Shown: piece after piece, positions 53,368 through 61,145 of the stretch | Numbering within the stretch: the first letter of the stretch is position 1 | Layout of the letters: each line of letters begins with the position of its first letter | Assembly: GCF_000423205.1 (NCBI RefSeq) | Contig: NZ_AUHN01000004.1 | Span: 248,001 to 312,000, forward strand | Length of the DNA stretch: 64,000 bases | Direction: 5' to 3' | Source: Jonesia quinghaiensis DSM 15701 | GTDB taxonomy: Bacteria; Actinomycetota; Actinomycetes; Actinomycetales; Cellulomonadaceae | Program-made: the position numbers and the translations under genes | The notes under the pieces: model-generated | The model's database searches: none | What the model was told of the DNA's origin: nothing | What the model saw: the letters and a program-made list of their open reading frames with translations, nothing else

Positions 53368-53976
53368 CTATAGCCAGCCTCGTTCGGCGGCGGTTCGTGC
53401 TGCTTGGACCCGGTTGATGGCGCCGGTTTTCTGGATTGCGGAGGATAAATGGTTGCGCACGGTCCCTGCGGTGAGGTGGAGGGTGTGGGCGATAGCGGCC
53501 ACGGTGTCGCCGGTTAGGGCGTGCCGCAGTACCTCTTTTTCCCGGTCAGAGAGGGGGTTGGTGCCTTCGCTGAGCGATGCGGCGGCGAGTTCTGGGTCTA
53601 CAACGCGCAGCCCTCGGTGGACTTTTCGGATTGCTTCGGCGAGTTGCGCGGCGGGTGTGTCTTTGACAACGAATCCGCGTGCTCCTGCTGCGAGGGCTTG
53701 TTTGAGGTAGCCGGTTCGCCCGAATGTTGTCACGATGATCACGGCACAGTTGGGGTTAGTTTCGGCGATACGTTTGGTTGCGGCGATTCCGTCGAGGTGC
53801 GGCATTTGCACGTCCATGAGGCACACGTCGATGCTGTGTTCAGCGACAAGTTGGGTTGCGTGCAGCCCATCGGCTGCTTCAGCAACCACATCAATGTCAG
53901 CTTCGAGGGAAAGTAATGCGGCGAGCCCTTGGCGTACGAGAGCTTGGTCGTCAGCAACGAGAACACGAATAGTCAT
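53368..53976 (-). CDS. NarL/LuxR-family response regulator
   Basis: 202 aa. Receiver 1-120: acidic pair in VLVADDQ, phospho-Asp in VCLMDVQMP, Lys in FVVKDTPAA; LuxR HTH about 135-200: LSDREKEVLRHALTGDTVAAIAHTLHLTAGTVRNHLS. ATG 53976 overlaps the kinase stop (ATGA). Partner of the adjacent kinase; likely controls the exporter operon. Confidence 0.93.
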   Translation of the reverse strand: MTIRVLVADDQALVRQGLAALLSLEADIDVVAEAADGLHATQLVAEHSIDVCLMDVQMPHLDGIAATKRIAETNPNCAVIIVTTFGRTGYLKQALAAGARGFVVKDTPAAQLAEAIRKVHRGLRVVDPELAAASLSEGTNPLSDREKEVLRHALTGDTVAAIAHTLHLTAGTVRNHLSSAIQKTGAINRVQAARTAAERGWL

Positions 53977-55184
53977 GATGCTGTCCACTCTATGGTGACG
54001 AGGGTGCCGCCGGTGGGTGGGGTGGTGATGTGTGCGGTCATGTTGTTGTCTTGGGCGCGGCTGAGCATTCCGGTGAGTCCGTGACCGTGAACCTGACTGC
54101 GAATCTGGCCGTGATCCTGACCGTGCATCTGGTCCTGTCCGTTGCCGTTGCCGTTGCCGTTGCCGTTACCGTTACCGTTACCAGGGTCCGTTGTGTAGTC
54201 CGGTACGAGCTGGTCAGGGATACCGTCCCCGTTGTCGTGAACCGTCATGGCACCATCTCGGAATGTCACTGTGCACTGTGTTGCGCCGGAGTGCCGCAGC
54301 ACGTTGGTGCCCGCTTCGCGCAGTATCCACGCAAGCGCATGCTGGTGTTGGGTTGGGACTGTGTCGGGGCTGCCAACGACAGTGAGGCTGATGTCAGCCT
54401 CGGGCATCGTGCAGTGTAGGGCGTCGATTTGGGTGGGGAGGTCGTGGGTTTTGAGCCCGGTCACGACGGATCGGACGTCGGTGAGGGCGTCGCGGATGTG
54501 GTCGCGAAGTTGCGCAAGTTCGGCGCGAGCCTGGTCGGGGTTGGTGTCGATGAGCCGTGACGCGAGTTCCGCTTTAATGGCCACCACGGTCAGGGTGTGC
54601 CCCAGGGAGTCGTGGACGTCACGGGCCAGGTGGTCGCGCTCTTGGGTGCGAGCTAGTTCGCTACTCATGCGCATGGCGTTGGCATCGAAAATGAACACGC
54701 TGGCGAGCACAAAGTTCCCCAGGAACACCCCGACAATGAGGATGGGGAAAAACAGGTTGTCGAGAAGTGTCCCGGTTAGCGCCAAGATGGCCACACTAGC
54801 TGCGGTGTAGCCTGCGCCAACGAGCAACGCCATTGGCAACCGCAAAAGGTAGCAGGCCGCGGCAGCCTGAAAGGGGAATGTTGCTAATGCCAGTGGCCCG
54901 TTGAACAGCGCCAACAGCCCACTGATCGCCGTGAGCCCGGCGAAAACCCACCACACGCGGGGGTCCGCTGGGCCGAAGATGGGCATCGCAAAGAGCACAA
55001 ACGCCCACAGGTAGAGCGCACCGAACGCAACAACGAGGGCTATGCCAGCAACTTGGGCAACAGGGTTCGTTTGGTGCTCCAGGATGTAACTGACCTGCGG
55101 CGCGAGGAACACCAAGAAAATGCTGGGCAATGCTAGGTCAAGGTGGTTACCCAACCACGTGATGATGGGTTGGAGGCGGGTCAT
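53973..55184 (-). CDS. Sensor histidine kinase (NarL-type, HisKA_3) with variable Gly-Asn repeat
   Basis: 403 aa from ATG 55184 (overlaps the permease stop). About six membrane spans up to residue 185, then HisKA_3 with phospho-His in LARDVHDSLGHTLTVVA, and an ATPase domain with NVLRHSG (N box) and DNGDGIPD (G1). The nucleotide lid holds an extra Gly-Asn run of 7 units plus a Gln/His-rich segment before GHGLTGMLSRA, encoded by a hexanucleotide tandem repeat. The frame runs upstream to 55688 without coding features. Confidence 0.9.
   Translation of the reverse strand: MTRLQPIITWLGNHLDLALPSIFLVFLAPQVSYILEHQTNPVAQVAGIALVVAFGALYLWAFVLFAMPIFGPADPRVWWVFAGLTAISGLLALFNGPLALATFPFQAAAACYLLRLPMALLVGAGYTAASVAILALTGTLLDNLFFPILIVGVFLGNFVLASVFIFDANAMRMSSELARTQERDHLARDVHDSLGHTLTVVAIKAELASRLIDTNPDQARAELAQLRDHIRDALTDVRSVVTGLKTHDLPTQIDALHCTMPEADISLTVVGSPDTVPTQHQHALAWILREAGTNVLRHSGATQCTVTFRDGAMTVHDNGDGIPDQLVPDYTTDPGNGNGNGNGNGNGNGQDQMHGQDHGQIRSQVHGHGLTGMLSRAQDNNMTAHITTPPTGGTLVTIEWTAS
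54139..54182. repeat. In-frame hexanucleotide tandem repeat in the kinase ATP-lid
   Basis: Seven units (4 of CCGTTG, 3 of CCGTTA on the plus strand) encode alternating Gly-Asn. Units are multiples of 3, so changes in copy number alter length without a frameshift. Confidence 0.95.
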
Positions 55185-55930
55185 CGCCGTTGCCTTCCTC
55201 GTCGGGTCCCCAGCACTGCGAGCGCCGCGAAGAGTGCGATCCACACGGTGATGTTTGCGAGGATGAGCCAGAGTTCGTCGCTGCCTTCGTTGAGGACGAC
55301 TCCTTCGAGTTGTGGCCATCGTGCTAGTGACACGTAACCGTACAGGGGCGTGAATTTCGCGATGGTGAGCATTGTTCCGCTGAGTGGTGTGAACACGTTG
55401 CCGAGGAAGCTGAGGAGCACGATTGCCCCAGATGCGATGCCTGTGGCGGAATCTGATTTGAAGGTTACGGCTATGGCGTACCCCAGGAGGGCGAATATTG
55501 AGGACCCGCCCAGGATGAGGAGGAACGTGAAAACCCACACGGAGGGGCTGTCTGCGCGGGCGCCGGTGAGTGCGCCGGTCACAAACACGAAGGTGATGGC
55601 TAGTGCTGTGATGGTGAGGGCGACGGCTACTTTTGTCGCGACGATGCGCCTGCCCGATGCGGGGGTGAGGCCTAGTTGGCGGCCCCACCCTTGCATTTGT
55701 TCAATTGCGGCGGTCCCGGCGATGCTCGCTGCTGATAGTGCCCCACCGTAGGCGGCCATGGACGCCATGATGTAGAAGCTGACGTTGGCGTTTCCGGCTG
55801 GGTCGTCACCGAAGCTTTGGGTTGCCCCGAAGATGATGTACATCGTGGTGGGCATGATGAGAACAAAAATGAGGTTCCCGTAGTCCCGTAGTTGTCGCAT
55901 CAGGTCGATGCGAAAGAACGTGGTGTTCAT
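55181..55930 (-). CDS. ABC-2 type permease (DrrB-like)
   Basis: 249 aa, six spans; FRIDLMRQLRDYGNLIFVLIMPTTMYIIFG at the start is typical of DrrB/ABC2_membrane. Overlaps the ATPase and the kinase by 4 bases each. Exports an unknown drug, peptide or lipid. Confidence 0.9.
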   Translation of the reverse strand: MNTTFFRIDLMRQLRDYGNLIFVLIMPTTMYIIFGATQSFGDDPAGNANVSFYIMASMAAYGGALSAASIAGTAAIEQMQGWGRQLGLTPASGRRIVATKVAVALTITALAITFVFVTGALTGARADSPSVWVFTFLLILGGSSIFALLGYAIAVTFKSDSATGIASGAIVLLSFLGNVFTPLSGTMLTIAKFTPLYGYVSLARWPQLEGVVLNEGSDELWLILANITVWIALFAALAVLGTRRGRQRR

Positions 55931-56835
55931 TGGGACTCCTTGCTGGTGAGTTGCACGAATGCGGATTCGAGGCTGGGGGCGGTGATTTCCATGTCGCGGG
56001 CGCCGTGGGTGAGGAGGTGCAGTGCGTTGTTGTCTGACTCGGTGGTGGTGAGCACTACGCGGTCCCCGTTGCGGTGCACTGCGGTGACACCAGGCAGGGC
56101 GTCGAGGGTGGTGGCGTCGAAGTCGGGTGGGAGGACAACGGAAACGGTGCGCCCAGCAGCGATGGAACGTATCTGTGCGGTGGGGCCGTCAGCGATGATG
56201 ACGCCGTTGTTCATGAGGATGGTGCGTTCGGAGAAGTCTTCTGCTTCTTGGAGGTAGTGGGTTGCGAAGATGACGGTGCGTCCGTCTTGGGCTTCGCTTT
56301 GCATGGTGGACCAGAATTCGCGGCGCGCTGACACGTCCATGCCTGCTGTTGGTTCATCGAGGATCAACACGTCAGGGTCTGGTAGTAGCGCTAGGGCGAA
56401 CTTCAGGCGTTGCTGTTCACCGCCTGAGCATTTTGATACTTTGCGTGATGCTAGGCGGGTGAGGCCGGTGCGTTCCATGACATCGTGTACCCGGTCTGTG
56501 CCGAGCCGGTACAGCGACGCGATGGAGGTGACGGTTTCTTTCACGGTAAGGTCGTGGAGGAGCCCACCGGTTTGTAGCAGTGCTGATACCCGACCCGCTT
56601 GAACTGCTTTACGCGGTGTTGTCCCAAGCACGCTGATACTGCCTGCGACTGGGGCTGTTAACCCGAGGATCATGTCGATGGTGGTGGTTTTGCCGGCACC
56701 ATTGGGGCCGAGGAACGCAACGATTTCACCGGCGTTGACGGTGAGGTCCACGCCATCAACAGCCGTGAGTGTCCCCCCGTCTGTGCGGAACGTTTTGGTG
56801 ACTCCGCTCAGGGTCACCGCAGTGTGAGTGCTCAT
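55927..56835 (-). CDS. ABC transporter ATPase (DrrA-like)
   Basis: 302 aa. Walker A GPNGAGKTT, Q-loop LLQTGGL, signature CSGGEQQR (Leu replaced by Cys), Walker B LILDEPTAGMD, and a C-terminal domain of DrrA type. ATG 56835 with AAGGA upstream. First gene of a four- or five-gene operon: ATPase, permease, kinase, response regulator, perhaps DUF218. Confidence 0.92.
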   Translation of the reverse strand: MSTHTAVTLSGVTKTFRTDGGTLTAVDGVDLTVNAGEIVAFLGPNGAGKTTTIDMILGLTAPVAGSISVLGTTPRKAVQAGRVSALLQTGGLLHDLTVKETVTSIASLYRLGTDRVHDVMERTGLTRLASRKVSKCSGGEQQRLKFALALLPDPDVLILDEPTAGMDVSARREFWSTMQSEAQDGRTVIFATHYLQEAEDFSERTILMNNGVIIADGPTAQIRSIAAGRTVSVVLPPDFDATTLDALPGVTAVHRNGDRVVLTTTESDNNALHLLTHGARDMEITAPSLESAFVQLTSKESQ

Positions 56836-56891
56836 GCTCTTATCCTTGCGTGCCCCGCATGGTTTGAACACTGCCGCACGTCATGAGCTGA

Positions 56892-56909
56892 CCATGACAG
56901 TTGTCATGG
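56892..56909. promoter_or_regulatory. Inverted repeat upstream of the exporter/two-component operon
   Basis: CCATGACA-GT-TGTCATGG: perfect 8-bp arms with a 2-base centre, 57 bases before the ATPase ATG. Suited to a NarL-family dimer, so probably the adjacent response regulator. Also near the stop of the MFS gene. Confidence 0.65.
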
Positions 56910-56915
56910 CGGGGC

Positions 56916-58232
56916 TCAAGGTGCGGTTTGGTTGGGTTTCTTGGCAGGGCAATCTGGGTGCTGCATGCCAGCGGTCCCACGCATCGTCAACGCAATGCCG
57001 ATGCTCGCCGCCGCGCACACCGCAGTGAGCGCCACAACTGCACCCCACCCCAGTTCGGCAAACGCGATGCCGCCGCCCCACCCTACGATGCTTCCACCGG
57101 CGTAGTACGCGATGGTGTAGAGAGCTGCGCTGTGCCTGCGAGCTTGCGGGAGGGCGCTACTAGCCCACCCTGCGATGATGCTTTGCGCACCGAAAAATCC
57201 GACCGTCACCAAGATCAATGCCACCAATAGTGCCGCAACGTGCGGAACCACACTGAGGGCAAGCCCCACAAGAGAAACCCCAGATGCCACCGCAACCACC
57301 GCCCCGCGACTCAACCGTGTAGTGAGGCGGCTCGCGCCCATGGACGCCACGGTGCCCACCGCGAACACGCTGAACATCCACGCAACTGCGGTATGGGAAA
57401 CATTCAACGGCGCATCAGTCAGCCGAAACCCGATGTAGTTGTAAAACGTCACGAACACCCCCATCACCAAGAACCCTTGCACACACAGCCGCCGCACTGT
57501 TGGGGAGGCGAGCGCCACCGCAAACAGACGCACGCTGTGCGAGTGTGAAGCATCGGCATTACGCGGCGCCCACAACAGGAAAACCGCTGTCCCACCTGCA
57601 CATATTGCCGCTACCGAAAGCACCCCCACTTGCCAAGACCACTGCGCGGTAACCACACCAGAAACAAGACGCCCAACAACACCACCCACAGCATTCCCGG
57701 CAATAAACACCCCCGCCCCGTGAGCTGCGCGGTGCGGCGGAAGCAGTGCGTTAGCTTGCGCAAGCGCAAGGGCGGGCACAGCTGCGAGCGCGACTCCGGC
57801 AACGAAACGGGCAGCAAGGAACAGCGGCAGCGTGGGTGCGAGGACACTGAGGGCGCTGATGCCGGTGCCAAGTATGAGGGCGATGGTGAGGGAGAGGCGC
57901 CACCCGATGCGCGGTGCGGCCAGTACCCACGGGATGACTCCAGCGGCAAGGCCAAGGGTTCCTGCGCTAATGATCAGCCCGGCTTGCGCGAAGGTGATGG
58001 ACAGGCTGGCCGCGATGTGGGGTAACACCGTCTGTGGGGCGTAGATCTGGGCGAAGGTGACAAGGCCTGCGGCGAAAAGCGCGACGAGTAGGGGCCTGTG
58101 GTTGGTGGTGGGTAGCGCATCGGCGGTGTCTGGTTTGGCGGGCTGGGTAGAGCCTTGCGTGGACTTCAGCGCTGGTGGGGTTGTTGGGGTGGCTGGGGTC
58201 GGCAGGGTTGGCGTAGGTGCGAGTGCGGTCAT
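56916..58232 (-). CDS. MFS transporter (YnfM-like)
   Basis: 438 aa with about 12 spans after a Pro/Thr-rich N-terminus. GLAAGVIPWVLAAPRIGWR shows the loop motif; AGNAVGGVVGRLVSG is a motif-5-like exporter feature. Divergent from a LysR gene, with repeat copy B between them. Probably exports a toxic small molecule or amino acid. Confidence 0.87.
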   Translation of the reverse strand: MTALAPTPTLPTPATPTTPPALKSTQGSTQPAKPDTADALPTTNHRPLLVALFAAGLVTFAQIYAPQTVLPHIAASLSITFAQAGLIISAGTLGLAAGVIPWVLAAPRIGWRLSLTIALILGTGISALSVLAPTLPLFLAARFVAGVALAAVPALALAQANALLPPHRAAHGAGVFIAGNAVGGVVGRLVSGVVTAQWSWQVGVLSVAAICAGGTAVFLLWAPRNADASHSHSVRLFAVALASPTVRRLCVQGFLVMGVFVTFYNYIGFRLTDAPLNVSHTAVAWMFSVFAVGTVASMGASRLTTRLSRGAVVAVASGVSLVGLALSVVPHVAALLVALILVTVGFFGAQSIIAGWASSALPQARRHSAALYTIAYYAGGSIVGWGGGIAFAELGWGAVVALTAVCAAASIGIALTMRGTAGMQHPDCPAKKPNQTAP

Positions 58233-58261
58233 GGCAGGTTCCCAGTTGGTGCGTCGCCCCC

Positions 58262-58328
58262 ATGTGGCAGGTTTCGGTACTGAGTGTGCTGTCTAGGACA
58301 TGCCACACGGTCCCAAAACGTGCCACAC
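58262..58328. repeat. Palindromic intergenic repeat, family 2 copy B
   Basis: Shares the 44-base identical core (58276-58319) with 52123-52166; the outer arms differ at a few bases (GTGGCAGGTTTCGG). Same orientation as copy A. Lies between divergent MFS and LysR genes. Confidence 0.85.
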
Positions 58329-58502
58329 ACGAGGCGGGTGAGGGTGGTGCGAGGGGCGGAGGTGAGGGGTGAGGAAGTAGAGTCGGCGGCAGGTTGGGTG
58401 GAGGTGCGGGGTAGGTTGGTGGAGGGGTGTGGTCTGTAACCTACTCCGCACAATCGCATAACACTAATGTTCTTTTGCTACGAAAACCCATACAGTTTTG
58501 TT

Positions 58503-59477
58503 ATGGATTCTGTGGCTCGCCTCCTTCCCCACCTCCCCGTGCTGGCAGCGTTTGCTGACACAGGCCAGGTCACTGCGGCATCGGACGTCTTGGGTGTGCC
58601 CCAACCCCAGGTCAGCCGGAGCTTGGCTGCCGCTGAGGCCATCACGGGCATCGGGCTGCGCCACCGTGAAGGGCGGACCGTGACGCCCACGAGGGCGGCG
58701 CGCGAGTTGGGCGATGCGGCGAATACTGCGCTCCGCTTGCTTGGGGACGCCTTGGCGGGGTTGGATTCGGCGTTACGTGGGCGAATCAGCATTGCGTTTC
58801 AGCATTCGTTGGGTGAGGCGTTGGTGCCTTCTTATATTCGCGATTTCACGCATGCGTACCCTGCGGTGGAGTTTGCGTTGACGCAAGGCTCGCGGGCGGA
58901 GTGTTTGGCTGCGCTCGATGCGGGGCGCGCCGATGTTGCGTTCATTGCGGTGGTGCCCGATGCGTTGGCTCACGCGAGTAAGCAGGTTGCGGTGGAGGAA
59001 CTGGTGTTAGCGGTGCCGCGCACACACCATTTGGTGGGCCGTGACGATGTGACGAGTGGTGATCTTGCCTCTGAGCACCTCATTGCGTTGCGGCACGGGT
59101 TGGGGTTGCGCAGCACCATTGATGCGCTTCTTGACCGGTGGGGTGTGTCGCCGCGCGTCGCGTTTGAGGGGCAGGAAATTTCTACTGTGTTGGGGCTGGT
59201 GGGGGCCGGGTTGGGGGTGGCGATCGTTCCGCGGCGCACCTATGCGCACGATGTTGTGTTGCTGCCATTCCGGCATCGGGATGCATCGCGACCTATTTTG
59301 TTGGTGACCGCACGGCATCGGGCTGTGGGGTTGGCGCCGCAAATGTTTGTTGACCTTGTTCACCGTCAGCTTCACGATGCTGGGCTTGGGGAACATGACA
59401 TGAGCAGCAGCACTAGCGACAGCGGCGGCAGTAACGGCAGTAGCGGCGGCAACAACATCGGGGGTACTAACGCGTAG
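58503..59477 (+). CDS. LysR-family regulator of the divergent MFS gene
   Basis: 324 aa from ATG 58503. HTH: LPVLAAFADTGQVTAASDVLGVPQPQVSRSLAAAEAITG; substrate-binding domain about 90-300 (RISIAFQHSLGEALVP, GAGLGVAIVP). The last 30 residues are a Ser/Gly/Asn-rich low-complexity tail. Confidence 0.88.
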   Translation: MDSVARLLPHLPVLAAFADTGQVTAASDVLGVPQPQVSRSLAAAEAITGIGLRHREGRTVTPTRAARELGDAANTALRLLGDALAGLDSALRGRISIAFQHSLGEALVPSYIRDFTHAYPAVEFALTQGSRAECLAALDAGRADVAFIAVVPDALAHASKQVAVEELVLAVPRTHHLVGRDDVTSGDLASEHLIALRHGLGLRSTIDALLDRWGVSPRVAFEGQEISTVLGLVGAGLGVAIVPRRTYAHDVVLLPFRHRDASRPILLVTARHRAVGLAPQMFVDLVHRQLHDAGLGEHDMSSSTSDSGGSNGSSGGNNIGGTNA

Positions 59478-59480
59478 GCG

Positions 59481-59523
59481 CAACGATGCCCGGTGACTGT
59501 CTCACTGTCACCGGGCATCGTTG
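59481..59523. terminator. Strong bidirectional terminator hairpin
   Basis: Perfect 17-bp arms (59481-59497 and 59507-59523) with a 9-base loop, between the convergent LysR and sugar-binding-protein genes. Confidence 0.85.
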
Positions 59524-59564
59524 GTTGCGCGCGACCCACCCTGGCACGCGCTGGGTGTGGCGGG

Positions 59565-60878
59565 CTACTGGATGGTGAATCCTTGTTGCTCACCGTAGGT
59601 TGCTGAGGCGTCACCCCATTGCACGAAGGCGTCAGCTAGTGGCGTGTTGCCGTTGTAGGCGTCCGCGCCGTAGTCGTTGAAGATGGAGTTTGCGTACACC
59701 TGGAAGGGGAGGTACTGCCAACCTTCACCAACACCACCTGCGGCTTTGGAAAGGACTTCGTTAACTTTTTGGCCGCCGAAGTACTCAAATTCGCGGTCCA
59801 AGAAGCCAGGTTCATTCAGTGTTTCCACTGTTGCTGGGAACGCACCACCCTCTACCCGAATGTCGATGCCCTCCCCAGCTGAAGCGAACTCAACAAATTC
59901 GTAGGCTAAGGCTTTCTGGTCGCTGCCTTCCATGACAGCCATGGAGCTTCCACCATTTTCTGCGGTGACGAACTCACCTTCGTTCCACTGTGGCATGTCA
60001 GCAACAGCCCATTTACCGGCGCCGTCTGGCACACCTGATTCGAGGTTTCCGGGCATCCACGCACCGATGACGAGGGAGGCGATTGTGCCGTCGCCCAACC
60101 CTTGGTACCACTCGTCACTCCATGAACCGATGGGGGCGAGGAGGTCCTCGTCGATCATGGTTTGCCACATTTCTGCGAACTGTTTACTTCCCTCGTCGGT
60201 GAAGTCGACGGACACTGTTGTGTCATTAACCTCGTAGGGGCGCCCGCCAGCCTGCCACATCATGGAGGTTGTGAAGCCTGCGTCACCGGTGTCGTTGATG
60301 AGGTACACGTCGTTTTCTTTGAGTGTGCGCGCCGCCTCAAGGAACTCATCCCACGTGGTGGGGACGTCAACGTCGTACTTTTCAAAAACTTCGGTGTTGT
60401 AGAACAACGCCATGGGGCCTGAATCCAGCGGCAACCCCCACACGCTGTCCCCTTGGGAAAGAGCAGACCACGGCCCAGTGGTGAATGTTCCATCAAGTTC
60501 CGATGCACCCATGGGGCCGATGTCTGCGAGTGCACCACCGATGGAGAACTGTGGCACAGCGAAGTATTCGATTTGCGCGAGGTCGGGGCCACCTGTTTCT
60601 GCTGCGACGGCGTTTTGTAGGGCGATGTATTGGTCGTTTCCGGTGCCTACGTTGACGACGTCGACTGTGACATCGGGGTGTTCTGCGGTGAAGGCTTCGG
60701 CGACGTCGGCGATGGTTTGGTCCCATGCCCACACGGTGAGTTCGCCGGACAGTTCGCCTGAATCGTTGGTGGGGGCTGCGGTGGGGTCGTCGCTCCCGCC
60801 GCCTCCGCATGCTGCGAGTGTCAGTGCGAGTGTTCCTGCGATGGCACCGGTGGCAAGTAATTTCTTGTGAATGGCCAC
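59565..60878 (-). CDS. Orphan CUT1 sugar-binding lipoprotein, paralogue of 46550-47899
   Basis: 437 aa from GTG 60878 with AGGAGG upstream. Lipobox TLAAC then a Gly-rich linker and SBP_bac_1 domain. Shares VDVVNVGTGNDQY, SMMWQAGGRPYEV, SGVPDGAG and WQYLPFQVYANS with its paralogue. No permease or ATPase is adjacent. Shares LacI-type operators with the transporter at 46.5-49.8 kb, so it may feed that permease pair. Confidence 0.9.
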   Translation of the reverse strand: MAIHKKLLATGAIAGTLALTLAACGGGGSDDPTAAPTNDSGELSGELTVWAWDQTIADVAEAFTAEHPDVTVDVVNVGTGNDQYIALQNAVAAETGGPDLAQIEYFAVPQFSIGGALADIGPMGASELDGTFTTGPWSALSQGDSVWGLPLDSGPMALFYNTEVFEKYDVDVPTTWDEFLEAARTLKENDVYLINDTGDAGFTTSMMWQAGGRPYEVNDTTVSVDFTDEGSKQFAEMWQTMIDEDLLAPIGSWSDEWYQGLGDGTIASLVIGAWMPGNLESGVPDGAGKWAVADMPQWNEGEFVTAENGGSSMAVMEGSDQKALAYEFVEFASAGEGIDIRVEGGAFPATVETLNEPGFLDREFEYFGGQKVNEVLSKAAGGVGEGWQYLPFQVYANSIFNDYGADAYNGNTPLADAFVQWGDASATYGEQQGFTIQ

Positions 60879-61004
60879 GTGTGGCCTCCTTCCTGACCCA
60901 GTTCCCGCATCGGGCTCTGGCTTGTGCAGGGTGACCCTGCTGGTTCTCTTCGTTGAGTGTTCAGCACAGTGCGTTGTGCCACGTCCGTGTGGCACATCTG
61001 GGTG

Positions 61005-61020
61005 ATGTTTACGTCAACAT
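61005..61020. promoter_or_regulatory. LacI-type operator C before the orphan binding protein
   Basis: ATGTTTACGTCAACAT, identical to operator A at 49807-49822. About 125 bases upstream of the GTG at 60878. A separate GTGGCACA-type hairpin (60975-60996) lies between it and the gene. Confidence 0.85.
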
Positions 61021-61036
61021 CTGAAGTGAAGGTAGC

Positions 61037-61052
61037 ATGTTGACGCAAACAT
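61037..61052. promoter_or_regulatory. LacI-type operator D
   Basis: ATGTTGACGCAAACAT, one base different from operator B at 49841-49856; 32 bp from operator C centre to centre, like the 34 bp spacing at the other locus. Confidence 0.8.
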
Positions 61053-61114
61053 CGTCAACGCCCAACGTGATGCACTTCTCAGCGCAATGGCGGAAATTTT
61101 CATTCTGTTTCACC

Positions 61115-61130
61115 ATGTGAACGTGAACAT
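61115..61130. promoter_or_regulatory. Degenerate LacI-type operator E before the LacI gene
   Basis: ATGTGAACGTGAACAT matches operator A at 13 of 16 positions and lies 15 bases before the LacI ATG, suggesting autoregulation. Confidence 0.65.
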
Positions 61131-61145
61131 GGGTATCCTGTCCTC

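Noticed and set aside
54139..54182. CRISPR or other regularly spaced repeat array
   Set aside because: Units are only 6 bases with no spacers and lie in a coding frame.
60975..60996. Hairpin of GTGGCACA type upstream of the orphan binding protein as a third copy of repeat family 2
   Set aside because: Only an 8-bp arm is shared in kind; the 44-base core of the family is absent.
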